NCBI RefSeq assembly: GCF_002305855.1
Contig: NZ_CP022163.1
Coordinates: forward strand, 6,572,292-6,636,291
DNA: 64,000 bases
Reading direction: 5' to 3'
Source of the DNA: Melittangium boletus DSM 14713
Lineage (GTDB): Bacteria > Myxococcota > Myxococcia > Myxococcales > Myxococcaceae
A program made the translations under genes and the position numbers. Below are positions 25,893 through 36,876 of this stretch, one piece after another. The notes beneath the pieces are model-generated. The model saw only the letters and a program-made list of their open reading frames with translations, was not told where the DNA came from and did no database searches. Position 1 is the first letter of the stretch, and each line of letters begins with the position of its first letter.

Positions 25893-26834
25893 GTGGGAGA
25901 CAGGCGCCTCATTCTGCTGGTGGACGAGTTGCCCGCACGGCAGGCGGAACTCGTGGGCATGTTGGAGCAGGACGGCTTCGCCATCCGGTTGGTGTCCGCG
26001 GGCGCGGAGGCCCAACGACTCCTTCCCGAGGCGCACCTCGTCCTGCTCGTCCTGGGCCCGCCGGGCAGCCCTTCCCGCGCGCTCTTGCAGCACTTGATGG
26101 CCCGGGATGACGAGGGCAGTGGCCCCTCGGTCATCGCCCTGGTGTCCGCGGAGGAGCGCGCCGCGATGCTCGCCGCGCTGCGCCTGGGCGCCGAGGTGGT
26201 GCGCACGCCCGTGGATCCCGAGGAGCTCATGGCGCGGATGGTCCGCTGCATCCAGGAGCGCGCCCGTCTGGACGCGCTCATCACCCGGGTGAACTCCCTG
26301 GAGCGTTTGTCCATCACGGATGGGCTCACGCAGGTGCACAACCACCGCTACTTCCAGGATCGGCTGCGCGAGGAGTTCCGGCGCGCCCAGCGCTACGACG
26401 ATCCGCTGTCGCTCATCCTCATCGACCTGGACCACTTCAAGAGCTTCAACGACACGCACGGCCACCAGGTGGGGGACATCGTGCTGCGCGACGTGGCGGC
26501 GTCGCTCCAGCGCGGCGTGCGCGAGACGGATCTGCTCGCCCGCTATGGAGGCGAGGAGTTCGCCATCCTCCTGCCGCGCACTCCCCTGGCGGGCGCCCTC
26601 ACCGTGGCCGAGCGCGTCTGGCGCGAGCTGGGGACGCTGCGCACCGGACCCGAGCGCACCCTGCGCGTCACCGCCTCGGTCGGCGTCGCTTCCTTTCCGC
26701 ACCACGCCGTGGGCAGCGCCGACCAGCTCGTGCGCTCCGCGGACGAATCGCTCTACCGCGCCAAGCACGAGGGACGTAATCGGGTGTGTGTCCACACCGT
26801 CCTCTCGCCCACCGAGCGGCCCGTCTCTCGCTAG
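25893..26834 (+). CDS. Diguanylate cyclase with degenerate receiver domain
   Basis: GTG at 25893 has GAGGG five bases upstream; a GTG two codons earlier overlaps that site. The 313-residue protein has an N-terminal receiver-like fold (about 3-120) whose phosphoryl-acceptor strand reads VLLVLGPPG without Asp, so it should not be phosphorylated normally. The GGDEF domain (about 150-305) is intact: DLDHFKSFNDTHGH, then RYGGEEFAILL, with an RETD inhibitory site five residues before GGEEF. It should make c-di-GMP with product inhibition. It is divergent from the GT2 gene. Twenty bases after the stop lies a palindrome, GGGTCA-GCAT-TGACCC (26855-26870). Confidence 0.9.
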   Translation: MGDRRLILLVDELPARQAELVGMLEQDGFAIRLVSAGAEAQRLLPEAHLVLLVLGPPGSPSRALLQHLMARDDEGSGPSVIALVSAEERAAMLAALRLGAEVVRTPVDPEELMARMVRCIQERARLDALITRVNSLERLSITDGLTQVHNHRYFQDRLREEFRRAQRYDDPLSLILIDLDHFKSFNDTHGHQVGDIVLRDVAASLQRGVRETDLLARYGGEEFAILLPRTPLAGALTVAERVWRELGTLRTGPERTLRVTASVGVASFPHHAVGSADQLVRSADESLYRAKHEGRNRVCVHTVLSPTERPVSR

Positions 26835-27017
26835 GTTGTTCGGTGGACAACGGTGGGTCAGCATTGACCCGATTCATAGGTCGGGGTATAGATAGACCCA
26901 GGGTGGGCCCGAGCCCCGGGTACGGAAGCACCCGGTATCAGGGCAGTTTGCGAGTAGCTGGATGTTGGCAGCCTCATTGCAAACGCTCGTGGCTTCGTAC
27001 CCAGGACGAGGTTTCCA

Positions 27018-28591
27018 CTGGAACTGGCGCAGACACAGGGAGCGGTACCACGCGGTCGACTGCTGCTGGTGGACGACGAGGAGTACATCCTGAAGTCGAT
27101 CCGGCGGGTGCTCCGTCGTGGTGATTGGCAAATAGAGACGGCCTCCGACGCCGAGGAGGGCCTCAAGGCATTGGAGCGCTTCACGCCGGAAGTCGTCATC
27201 TCGGACTTCCGCATGCCGGGCATGAACGGCGTGGAGTTCCTCAGCCGCGTGAAGGCGCAGGTGCCTCGGGCCCAGCGCATCATGCTCACGGGACAGGCGG
27301 ATCAGCAGGCCATCGAGGAGGCCATCAATCGCTCGGAGATCTTCCGTTTCATCTCCAAGCCGTGGAACGACAGCCACCTGGTGCTCACGGTCAAGAGCGC
27401 CTTCGAGCAGTACGCGCTGCAGGCGGAGAACGAGCGGCTGCTGCGGGTGACCCAGCAGCAGAACGACGAGCTGCGCCGGCTCAACGCGGAGCTGGAGACG
27501 CGCGTGGCGCTGCGCACGCACCTGCTCAGCCAGGCCAAGCGCGAGTGGGAGCTGTCGTTCGACTCCATGGACACGCCGCTGGCGGTGGTGCGCCAGGACT
27601 ACGGGGTGCGCCGCGCCAACCGGGCCTACCTGGAGCTGGCGGGCGAGCGGCTCAAGGAGCCCCTGAGCGAGGAGGGCGCCGAGCAGCTGTGTCACAAGCT
27701 GCTGTTCGACCGCGACAGCCCCTGCCCCAACTGTCCGCTGCCCGGCGCGCTCGAGAGCGCCCGGGGTGGACGCTCGGAGATCCACGGGCGGGGCCGCGTC
27801 TACGCCATGTCCGCCTACCCGCTCACGGGTGAGGGCCGCGCGGTGTGTTCCTACCGGGACATCACCGACGAGCGCGAGATGACCCGCCGCTTCATCGAGA
27901 CGGAGAAGATGGCGGCGGTGGGACAGCTCGCCGGCGGCGTGGCGCATGAAATCAACAACCCGCTGGGCGGCATCCTCGCCTTCGCGCAGTTGATGAAGCG
28001 CGACGACGGCCGGGACGCCGCGGACCTGGAGTCGCTGGGCCTCATCGAGGAGAGCGCGCTGCGCTGCAAGCGCATCGTGGAGAGCCTCCTGAAGTTCAGC
28101 CGCCACAGCCGCACCGAGGATCGCCGTCCCTTCCAACTCAACAAGTGCGCGGAGGACTCGGCGGTGCTCTTCGGAGCGCAGCTCAAGTCGTACTCCAAGG
28201 TGCGCATGGAGCTGCGCCTGGAGCCCCAGCTGCCGGAGCTGTTCGGGGATCCGGGACAATTGTCGCAAGTGATGCTCAACCTCTTGCAGAACGGTCTGCA
28301 TGCCCTTCCGCCCGCGGGAGGAATGCTGACCTTGGAGACGGGGAGGGAAGAGGACCGATGCTTCTTCCGCGTCGCCGATACGGGCAGTGGCATCGAGGAG
28401 CGCTACCTCACGCGCATCTTCGAACCCTCGTTCACCACCAAGCCTCCGGGCCAGGGCACGGGCCTGGGTCTGGCGATCGCCTACCGCATCGTCGAGGACC
28501 ACGGCGGCATCTTCAAGGTGGACACCCAGATGGGTGAGGGTTCCCGCTTCACCGTCTACATCCCCATTCCCCTGCAGCTCGAGAGGTTGCC

Positions 28592-28595
<4 letters not shown>
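27018..28595 (+). CDS. Hybrid REC-PAS-histidine kinase (probable CTG start)
   Basis: The 525-residue protein has an N-terminal receiver domain (Asp in VVISDFRMPGMNG, Thr in MLTGQAD, Lys in FISKPW), a PAS-like region with a CPNC motif, and a HisKA domain with His in GGVAHEINNPLGG. The HATPase domain has NLLQNGLHAL, DTGSGIEE and GTGLGLAIA boxes. No ATG, GTG or TTG begins the frame before GTG 27069, which would delete the first beta strand (LLLV) of the receiver. CTG 27018 has GACGAGG at 27005-27011, six bases upstream, and gives LELAQTQGAVPRGRLLLVDDEE. It overlaps the sigma-54 regulator gene by four bases, so the two form a pair. Confidence 0.9.
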
Positions 28596-30060
<1,465 letters not shown>

Positions 30061-30064
<4 letters not shown>

Positions 30065-30089
30065 CCGACTCCTAGCCGACTCCTAGCCC
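30061..30089. repeat. Short tandem repeat, 11-bp unit CTAGCCGACTC, 2.6 copies
   Basis: Units start at 30061, 30072 and 30083 and span the stop codons of the convergent regulator and rarA genes. Each carries TAG, so both strands are offered several stop codons. Confidence 0.7.
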
Positions 30090-31414
30090 TCTTCGCCGGG
30101 CTCGCGTGAGCGGCCCTCCACCTGGCGGCGGATCTCCTCGTAGCGCTCGGCCAGCTCCCGCTCGAAGCCGTTGCGCGTGGGTGTGTAGAAGCGCTGCCCC
30201 TGGAGCACCTGGGGCAGGTATTCCTCGGGGACGTAGTTGCCCTCGAAGTTGTGCGGGTACTTGTAGCCCGCGCCGTAGCCGAGCGACTTCGTCAGCTTCG
30301 TGTGGGCGTTGCGCAGGTGGGGCGGCACGGGCAGCGCGCCCCGCTCGGTGACGGCGGCGCGCGCCGCGGCGTACGCGGTGAGGACCGCGTTGGATTTGGG
30401 GGCGAGCGCCAGGTACGTCACCGCCTGGGTGAGGGGCAGGGTGCCCTCGGGCAGGCCCATCAGCTCGAAGGCCCGGAGCGCGTCCACCGCCACGCCCAGG
30501 GCCCTCGGGTCCGCGTTGCCCACGTCCTCCGACGCGAAGATGACCATGCGCCGGAAGATGAAGACGGGATCTTCCCCCGCCTCCAGCATGCGCGTCATCC
30601 AGTAGAGCGCCGCGTCCACGTCCGAGCCCCGCATGGACTTGATGAAGGCGCTGACGACGGCGTAGTGCTCCTCGCCTCCCTTGTCGTAGAGCAGCGCCTT
30701 GTGCTGCAGGGCCTCCTCGGCCGTGGCTTTGTCCACCCGGGTGCCGCCGTGCGCCGCCGCCGCCTCCAGCGCCGTGAGCGCCTTGCGCGCATCCCCCCCG
30801 CAGGCCTGGACGATGAAGGCGAGGGCCTCGTCGTCCACCTGGACCTTGCCCCCGAGGCCCTTGGGGTCCGCCACCGCCCGGCGCAAGAGCGCCACCAGTT
30901 CCTCTTCCTCCAGCCCGCGCAGGGTGACGACGCGCGCGCGCGACAGGAGCGCGGCGTTCAGCTCGAAGGACGGGTTCTCCGTGGTGGCCCCGATGAGGGT
31001 GACGGTGCCCTTCTCCACGTGGGGCAGGAGCGCGTCCTGCTGGCCCTTGTTGAAGCGGTGGATCTCATCCACGAAGAGCAGGGTGCGCTGGCGGCGCATC
31101 TTCCAGCGCTCCTGGGCCCGCGCCACCGTCTCGCGGATCTCCTTCACGCCGGAGAGCACCGCGGACAGGGACTCGAAGGCGGCGCCCGTGGAGTGGGCGA
31201 TGAGGTGGGCGAGCGTCGTCTTGCCCGTGCCCGGAGGGCCCCAGAGGATGAGCGAGGGGACCAGGTCCTGCTGGATGGCCCGGCGCAGGAAGCGTCCCTC
31301 CCCCGTCAGGTGCTCCTGGCCGACGAATTCCTCCAGCCTGGAGGGGCGCATGCGCTCGGCGAGGGGGGCCAGGGTGGCCTCGTCCTTGCGGCTGGCGTGG
31401 TCGAAGAGGTCCAT
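30083..31414 (-). CDS. rarA: Replication-associated recombination protein A (AAA+ ATPase)
   Basis: The 443-residue RarA/MgsA/Mgs1 family protein acts at stalled replication forks. The N-terminus MDLFDHASRKDEATLAPLAERMRP is typical. Walker A GPPGTGKTTLAH is near residue 59, Walker B LLFVDEIHRFNKGQQDALLP near 112, and sensor 1 in IGATTENPSFELN. The C-terminal tetramerisation region (KSLGYGAGYKYPHNFEGNYVPEEYLP) is intact. It stands alone and converges on the regulator gene with 18 bases between stops. Start ATG 31414 is unambiguous. Confidence 0.95.
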   Translation of the reverse strand: MDLFDHASRKDEATLAPLAERMRPSRLEEFVGQEHLTGEGRFLRRAIQQDLVPSLILWGPPGTGKTTLAHLIAHSTGAAFESLSAVLSGVKEIRETVARAQERWKMRRQRTLLFVDEIHRFNKGQQDALLPHVEKGTVTLIGATTENPSFELNAALLSRARVVTLRGLEEEELVALLRRAVADPKGLGGKVQVDDEALAFIVQACGGDARKALTALEAAAAHGGTRVDKATAEEALQHKALLYDKGGEEHYAVVSAFIKSMRGSDVDAALYWMTRMLEAGEDPVFIFRRMVIFASEDVGNADPRALGVAVDALRAFELMGLPEGTLPLTQAVTYLALAPKSNAVLTAYAAARAAVTERGALPVPPHLRNAHTKLTKSLGYGAGYKYPHNFEGNYVPEEYLPQVLQGQRFYTPTRNGFERELAERYEEIRRQVEGRSREPGEEG

Positions 31415-31514
31415 GGGGGCTCCTGCGCACCGGGTAACACGTGTCGTCGGGTCATCGAAGCGGCCATTTCCTCCAGCGCCGCCCGCTCAGGCTGATCTAG
31501 AACCCGAACTTATC

Positions 31515-32360
31515 GTGCAGACCCTGGTTCTCGTCGCGAAGAAGGACAAGCCCGAGGCGGCGGAGTTGGCCGCGCGGATCCGTGAACGCTACCCCTCCTT
31601 GGAGGTGCTGGGCGATCGGCTGCTGGCCCATACGCTCGGCTGGCCGCGTGTGGAGGACCGGGAGCTGGCGCACCGGGCGGAGCTGGTGGTGGTGCTCGGC
31701 GGGGATGGCACGCTCATCCACGCGGCGCGGCTGCTCGAGGGGCGCGCCGTGCCCATCCTCGGGGTGAACCTGGGCACGCTGGGCTTCCTGACGGAGATCC
31801 CCGCCGACGGGCTCTTCCCCGCCCTGGAAGAAGTGCTCGCCGGGCGCTTCAAGATGGAGTCGCGCATGAAGCTGACGTGCCGCCTGGTGCGCGACGGCAA
31901 GGTGCTGGTGCACGACGAAGTGCTCAACGACATCGTCATCAACAAGGGGGCGCTCGCGCGCGTGGCGGACCACGAGGTGTCCATCGAGGGCATCCCCGTC
32001 GCCAAGTACAAGGCGGATGGCGTCATCCTCGCCACGCCCACGGGCTCCACGGCCTACTCGCTGTCCGCGGGCGGGCCCATCGTCCACCCCTCGGTGGACT
32101 GCACGGTGCTCACGCCCATCTGCTCGCACGCGCTCACGCACCGCTCCACCATCGTCCCGGCGGACCGCACCATCCGCGTCACCCTGTGCAGCGAGACGGC
32201 GGATACCTTCCTCACCCTGGATGGGCAGACGGGCCACAGCCTGCAGTGTGGCGACAGCATCGAGGTGGTGCGCTCACCCCACCGCGTGCAGCTCGTGAGG
32301 GACCCCGGCGTGGGCTACTTCTCCATCCTCCGCAAGAAGCTGCACTGGGGCGAGCGGTAG
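31515..32360 (+). CDS. nadK: NAD kinase
   Basis: The 281-residue enzyme phosphorylates NAD to NADP. It starts at GTG 31515 (QTLVLVAKKDKPEAAELA); the frame is open much further upstream but that sequence is antisense to rarA. Key motifs are VVVLGGDGTLIHAAR (near 58), the NDIVINKGALARV segment with NAD-binding Asn-Asp, and TPTGSTAYSLSAGGPIVHP (near 176). The length is standard. It shares a 100-base divergent region with rarA. An ElyC-like gene follows after 12 bases, suggesting co-transcription. Confidence 0.95.
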   Translation: MQTLVLVAKKDKPEAAELAARIRERYPSLEVLGDRLLAHTLGWPRVEDRELAHRAELVVVLGGDGTLIHAARLLEGRAVPILGVNLGTLGFLTEIPADGLFPALEEVLAGRFKMESRMKLTCRLVRDGKVLVHDEVLNDIVINKGALARVADHEVSIEGIPVAKYKADGVILATPTGSTAYSLSAGGPIVHPSVDCTVLTPICSHALTHRSTIVPADRTIRVTLCSETADTFLTLDGQTGHSLQCGDSIEVVRSPHRVQLVRDPGVGYFSILRKKLHWGER

Positions 32361-32372
32361 GCCCGGGCGCCC

Positions 32373-33143
32373 ATGTTCGTCTTCCTGTCGAAAGTGTTGG
32401 ACCTGTTGCTCGCGCCGCTCACCTGGGGACTCCTGCTGGTGGCGGCGGGCGGCATCCTGCGCCGGAGGCGGGCGCGGCTGTCCACGGGACTGCAAGTGCT
32501 CGGCTGGCTGGTGCTCTACGTGCCCTCCACGGAGCCCATGGCCAACCTGTTGCAACGCTGGGTGGAGGCGGGCGCGGAGTCCAGCTACCAGGCGGACACC
32601 GTCTATGACGCCGTCATCGTGCTGGGCGGCATGGTGGACGCGGATGCCTCGGAGCGCTCGGGGCTTCCCGAGTACACGCCCGCCGTGGAGCGCATCCTCC
32701 GGGGCTACGAGCTGCTGCGGGCCGGGCGCGCGCGGCGGGTGCTGATCTCGGGCGGCACGCTGGACACGCGCGCCGGGGCGTTGGTGGAGGCGGACATCCT
32801 GGGACGCCAGTTGGAGTTGTGGGGGGTGGAACCCGAGCGCATCGTCCGCGAGGCGCGCAGCCGCAATACCCGGGAGAACGCCCTGGAGTCCGAACGGCTC
32901 ATCCGCGAGCGGGGCTGGAAGCGGCTGCTCCTGGTGACGAGCGCGGCGCACATGCCCCGGGCCCTGGGGACCTTCGAGGCGGTGGGTCTGCACCCGGACA
33001 CGCTCGTGGTGGATGTGCGCGCGCACGGCTGGTACCCGCATACGGGCTGGTGGCAGCCCCGGGCCTCCAACCTGTCGGCCAGCTCGGACGCGCTGCGCGA
33101 GCTGTTCGGCCGCTTCGTCTACCAGCTGCGGGGGTGGGCGTAG
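32373..33143 (+). CDS. ElyC/SanA/YdcF family (DUF218) membrane protein
   Basis: The 256-residue protein has two N-terminal hydrophobic helices (residues 5-27 and 37-54) followed by a DUF218 domain. It opens with AVIVLGGMVD (near 86) and has RVLISGGTLD, EARSRNTRENA and LLLVTSAAHMPRAL, all typical of ElyC, which affects envelope and undecaprenyl-phosphate homeostasis in E. coli. The domain probably faces the periplasm. It sits directly after nadK. The stop is one base from that of the convergent nucleotidase-like gene, with no hairpin between. Confidence 0.88.
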   Translation: MFVFLSKVLDLLLAPLTWGLLLVAAGGILRRRRARLSTGLQVLGWLVLYVPSTEPMANLLQRWVEAGAESSYQADTVYDAVIVLGGMVDADASERSGLPEYTPAVERILRGYELLRAGRARRVLISGGTLDTRAGALVEADILGRQLELWGVEPERIVREARSRNTRENALESERLIRERGWKRLLLVTSAAHMPRALGTFEAVGLHPDTLVVDVRAHGWYPHTGWWQPRASNLSASSDALRELFGRFVYQLRGWA

Positions 33144-33144
33144 C

Positions 33145-34800
33145 TCAGTGCGAGGCCTGGGCGGGCATCGTGGGGCAGTCGAGGATCCCGTCGTTGTTCG
33201 TCGTCAGGTCGGGCGTGCCCGCGTGCAGCCGCTCGATGCGGCCGTCCGTGGTCACGTCGATGGGACGGGCCGCGAAGGCCGAGCGCAGCACGTCCTGCGT
33301 GGTGGGCCCCTGCTTGGGCCGCAGGCGGTACTTCGCGCCCTTGAACATGGTGTACCCGTCGCCGCCGCCGGACAGGAACGAGTTGGTGGCGAGCGTGTAC
33401 GTGCGATGGAAATCCAACGGCTCGCCATTCACGCGCACGCGGAGGATCCGCTCCCCCGAGGGACGGCACACGTCGAAGGCGTAGGAGATGCCGGAGACCT
33501 GGGGGAAGCGGCCGGGACCCGCCTCCTCGGCGCTGCGGCTGACGCCGTTCTCGAGCGCCTGCTGGAGCACCGCGCCCGTCACCTCGATGCTCACCACCGA
33601 GTCGGGGAAGGGGTGGATGGCCAGCACGTCCCGGCGGGTGAGGGGACCGGGCCTCATCACCGAGTCCGAGCGGATGGCGCCTCCATTGATGAGGGCCACC
33701 TCCGCCCCGGCCGCCTGGCGGTAGGCGTCCGCGATGAAGGAGCCCAGGTTCGTCTCCTGGGTGCGGTTGTTGTCCTCGATGGCGTCCAGCGGCACGTGGG
33801 TGCGGCCCACGGGCTCGGACAGCTCGGCCATCATCGCGTCGTAGGGCCGCATGGCGGAGGCGAAGGCCGCGTCCTCGGGGACGTCGGGCGTCACGGGCGT
33901 CACGTCGAAGTCCATGCTCTTGAGCTTGCCGCTCCGGGTGCCCACGTGCAGGGTGACCCGGCCGAGCTCCCGCGCCTCGGAGGACATCTTCACGATGGGG
34001 GTGCCGTTGGACACCGCCTGCATCAGGATGTGCTCGTGGCCACCGATGATGAGATCGATGGGCGCGCAGCGGGCGAGCACCTTGTCCTCGGCGACGAACA
34101 GGTGCGTGAGCCCGATGATGACCTGGGCGCCCTGGGCCTTCATCTGCGGCACCAGCTCGCGCGCCTTCTGGCACGTGTCGGTGAAGTACACGTTGGGGCC
34201 GGGCTTGGAGCTGTACTTCGTCTTGCCCAGCAGCACGCCGAAGATGCCCACCTTCACGCCGCCCACCTCGCGGATGACGAAGGGCGGCGTGTCCCCGAAG
34301 GGCCGGCGCGTCTCCTTGTCCATGACGTTGGCGCCCAGCCACGTGAAGCGCGACTCCTTGATGCGCTGGCGCAGCACGTCCGGCCCGAAGTCGAACTCGT
34401 GGTTGCCGAGCACCGCGAAGTCCACGCCCAGCGCGTTCCACGCATCGATCATCTGCTTGCCCTTGTGGACGGTGGACTCCACCGAGGGCCCCAGCGTGTC
34501 ACCGGCCATGAGGAACAGCGTGTTGGGCGACTCGGCCAGGATCTTCTTGCGCAGCGTGGACAGCCGCGCCAGGCCGCCCCGGGCCCCGAAGTCCACCGGC
34601 GTGAACTGGTACACGTCGTTGACGTGCAGCAGCGTGAGGGTGACGGTGGGCTCGTCATCCTCCGCGGATTCGGAGTCCGCGTTCGCCGAGGCCGATGCGG
34701 TGGACGTGGACGTGCTTCCCGTCAGGACGGCGCAGCCCCCCAGGAACAGGGCGGCCAGGAACGGGGCGAGGTGACTGAGGGAGCGGAACGGAGAGGACAT
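33145..34800 (-). CDS. 5'-nucleotidase / UshA-like metallophosphoesterase lipoprotein
   Basis: The 551-residue protein has lipobox LGGC (Cys23) after MSSPFRSLSHLAPFLAALF, then a Ser/Thr/Ala-rich linker. The calcineurin-type domain (about 55-300) shows LLHVNDVYQF, MAGDTLGPS, LGNHEFDFG, IGLTHL and IGGHEHIL, the full set of metal ligands. The C-terminal 5'-nucleotidase domain (about 320-530) has NLGSFIADAYRQ and an INGGAIRSD nucleotide-binding segment. It likely hydrolyses nucleotides or sugar nucleotides at the cell surface or in the periplasm. A region of 211 bases without a gene lies upstream. Confidence 0.92.
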   Translation of the reverse strand: MSSPFRSLSHLAPFLAALFLGGCAVLTGSTSTSTASASANADSESAEDDEPTVTLTLLHVNDVYQFTPVDFGARGGLARLSTLRKKILAESPNTLFLMAGDTLGPSVESTVHKGKQMIDAWNALGVDFAVLGNHEFDFGPDVLRQRIKESRFTWLGANVMDKETRRPFGDTPPFVIREVGGVKVGIFGVLLGKTKYSSKPGPNVYFTDTCQKARELVPQMKAQGAQVIIGLTHLFVAEDKVLARCAPIDLIIGGHEHILMQAVSNGTPIVKMSSEARELGRVTLHVGTRSGKLKSMDFDVTPVTPDVPEDAAFASAMRPYDAMMAELSEPVGRTHVPLDAIEDNNRTQETNLGSFIADAYRQAAGAEVALINGGAIRSDSVMRPGPLTRRDVLAIHPFPDSVVSIEVTGAVLQQALENGVSRSAEEAGPGRFPQVSGISYAFDVCRPSGERILRVRVNGEPLDFHRTYTLATNSFLSGGGDGYTMFKGAKYRLRPKQGPTTQDVLRSAFAARPIDVTTDGRIERLHAGTPDLTTNNDGILDCPTMPAQASH

Positions 34801-35011
34801 GAGCGGTTCGTCGAGGTGGCGAATCTTTCATGTCCCGCGCGCCCGTGCATCCTCGCTCGCGTTCTTTGGCTGACGCGGCGTGCCGCCGGGGCTTCCCCTC
34901 TCGCTCCCCGAGGTGGCGGCGCGCTCGCGGGGCATGGGGCGTTCCCACACCCGAAGTCCTGGCGGTGTGCGCTGGGGGAAGCGGGAAGGCCCGGAAGAGC
35001 GGGCGGCTCGT

Positions 35012-35758
35012 TCACACTTCGTAACGGCGGCCCTGGACGAGCGGTTCGATGTGGCTCGCCCCGACGTCGAACGCATCCGGGTAGTGGATGAGCCGCATCT
35101 TCGCCCGCGTGGCCGAGGGCAGGGCGGCGAGCTTCTCGTAGGGCGTGTGCACCCCGTGGTTCGTCTCGTGCACCACGAGATCCGCCTCGGACAGCCAGGC
35201 GATGAGGCCCTCGTCGTAGGCGGTGTCCGCGCTGTAGCCCAGGCATCGGCCTCCGGCGCGGATGCGCAGGGCGGTGGTGGGCACGTGGTGGTAGGTGCGG
35301 CGGCACTCGATGGAGAACGGGCCGAAGCGCACGGCCGTCTCGGTGGAGAGGGCGAGGGGCTCGAAGTAATCGTCCAGGCCATGGCGCTGGGGCTCTCCGC
35401 CCGGGGTGCGGATGAGGTCCTCCATGCCCGCCGCGAGGTGGCCCTCCCACAACCGCTCCGTCACTCGCGGATGGGCGAGCAGCCGCAGCTTGCGCTTGAG
35501 GACGAAGAAGGAGAAGTAGCCGAGCCCTTCCACGCCCGAGCTGTGGTCGGCGTGCAGGTGGGTGAGCACGAGTCCCGACACCCGGTCCGCGTCGAGCGGC
35601 ACTCCGGAGGAGAGGCTGGCCTCGCGCATCATCTTGCGGATGGGGTGCGGGCAGTCCACGAGCAGCACCTGCCCCTCCGCTTCGAGCGCCAGGCACGAGG
35701 AGTAGTACAGGGCGGAGAAGGCATCGCCCACGCCGAGGGTGACGAAGGACAGGCTCAT
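35012..35758 (-). CDS. MBL-fold metallo-hydrolase (ribonuclease Z-like)
   Basis: The 248-residue protein has a beta-lactamase-fold metal site: LTHLHADHSSG near residue 64, further His in RTYHHVPT and Asp in LGYSADTAYDE, and a late His in LIHYPDAF. The layout resembles the RNase Z/cAMP phosphodiesterase group but lacks the exosite insert, so substrate is uncertain. Its ATG overlaps the coaD stop by four bases, so it is the third gene of a tetR-coaD-MBL operon. No function linking it to coenzyme A is known to me. Confidence 0.85.
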   Translation of the reverse strand: MSLSFVTLGVGDAFSALYYSSCLALEAEGQVLLVDCPHPIRKMMREASLSSGVPLDADRVSGLVLTHLHADHSSGVEGLGYFSFFVLKRKLRLLAHPRVTERLWEGHLAAGMEDLIRTPGGEPQRHGLDDYFEPLALSTETAVRFGPFSIECRRTYHHVPTTALRIRAGGRCLGYSADTAYDEGLIAWLSEADLVVHETNHGVHTPYEKLAALPSATRAKMRLIHYPDAFDVGASHIEPLVQGRRYEV

Positions 35759-36258
35759 CGGGAGCTCCAGGGGGAGGGAGACGGCGGGAGGCGTTGGCGC
35801 AGTCGCGCCACCACGGCGGGAGGGCAGAAGTCCGACACGTCCTCGCCGCGCGCCAGCTTTTCCTTGAGCCGGCTGCTGCTCACCTCGGCGAGGTGGGACT
35901 CGGCGGGCAGGAAGAGCGTGGACAGCTCGGGGGCGAGCGCGCGGTTGGCCTGAGCGAGCGTCGTCTCGAACTGGGCATCCGTGGCGCCGCGCACCCCGCG
36001 CAGGAGCACGCTCGCGCCGATGCGGCGCGCGTACTCCACGATGAGTCCGTCGGTGCTGGCCACGGTGACGTTGGGGTGGTGCGCCACCACCTCGCGCAGC
36101 AGCTCCACGCGCTCGGCCACCGTGAGCAGCGTGTGCTTGTCGGGATTGACGGCCACCACCACCACGACATGGCCGAAGAGGCGCGCCGCCTGGCGGAGGA
36201 TAGACAGGTGCCCGGCGGTCACCGGATCGAAGCTGCCCGCGTAGACGGCGATGGTCAT
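35755..36258 (-). CDS. coaD: Phosphopantetheine adenylyltransferase
   Basis: The 167-residue enzyme joins AMP from ATP to 4'-phosphopantetheine, the penultimate step of coenzyme A synthesis. The nucleotidylyl-transferase motif AGSFDPVTAGH (residues 7-17, catalytic His17) and VSSSRLKEKLARG (ISSTxVR equivalent) are present, plus LLRGVRGATDAQFE. It is coupled by four-base overlaps to tetR upstream and the MBL gene downstream, so an essential gene seems to be under TetR control, which is unusual. Confidence 0.93.
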   Translation of the reverse strand: MTIAVYAGSFDPVTAGHLSILRQAARLFGHVVVVVAVNPDKHTLLTVAERVELLREVVAHHPNVTVASTDGLIVEYARRIGASVLLRGVRGATDAQFETTLAQANRALAPELSTLFLPAESHLAEVSSSRLKEKLARGEDVSDFCPPAVVARLRQRLPPSPSPWSSR

Positions 36259-36863
36259 GACGTCCCCTCCGAGGCGGGCTCCGCGTCGAGCAGGCCCGCG
36301 GCCATGCGTTTCACCGTGCTCGAGGCGCTGCCCGCCGGAATCAGCTCCGGCGACGCCGCCGCGAGCACGAAGTAGCCCTGCACCGCGGCGAAGAGGCCCG
36401 CCGCCACCGCCCGTGCCCGCCGCCGCCCGATGACCGCGCCGACCAGCTCCTCCAACTGGGCCAGATCCGCGCGCACCACCTTCTCGTAGGCCGCGCGGAC
36501 CTCGGGCTGGCGCACCGCCTCCGCGCTGATGGTCACCCAGGCCGCCACCGCGTCCGGGTCCGCGTCCTCTCCCGTGGCGAGGAAGGCATCGAGGAAGGCA
36601 TCCACCTGGGCCCGCGCTCCCCCCTTGCTTCGCTCCAGCCTCGCGCGCACCCGCTCCCCGCTGCGCGCCGCCAGTTGCTCCACCAGCGCCAGCAGCACCT
36701 CCTGCTTCTGCGTGAAGTGGTAGTGCACCAGCCCCGGGCTGAGCCCCGCCGCCTTGGCGATCTCCGCGATGGATGCCCGCTCATAGCCCCGCTCGGCCAT
36801 GACGCTCAGCAGCCCCTGGACGATCTGCTGACGCCGCTCCTCCGTGTTCGATGGACGGGCCAC
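36255..36863 (-). CDS. TetR family transcriptional regulator
   Basis: The 202-residue protein has an N-terminal HTH (about 10-55: ERRQQIVQGLLSVM, ASIAEIAKAAGLSPGLVHYHF) and a helical ligand-binding domain resembling BetI/TetR_C_6 types. The ligand is unknown. It is the first gene of an overlapping operon with coaD and the MBL hydrolase. A perfect palindrome 14 bases before its ATG is the likely autoregulatory operator. A mini-catalase gene in the same direction ends nowhere near it: that gene is upstream and separate. Confidence 0.93.
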   Translation of the reverse strand: MARPSNTEERRQQIVQGLLSVMAERGYERASIAEIAKAAGLSPGLVHYHFTQKQEVLLALVEQLAARSGERVRARLERSKGGARAQVDAFLDAFLATGEDADPDAVAAWVTISAEAVRQPEVRAAYEKVVRADLAQLEELVGAVIGRRRARAVAAGLFAAVQGYFVLAAASPELIPAGSASSTVKRMAAGLLDAEPASEGTS

Positions 36864-36876
36864 CCGGGCTCCTTCG

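Noticed and set aside
26855..26870. GGGTCA-GCAT-TGACCC palindrome as an operator for the histidine kinase
   Set aside because: It lies closer to the end of the diguanylate cyclase gene and could be part of its 3' structure; no promoter was seen next to it, so no regulatory claim is made.
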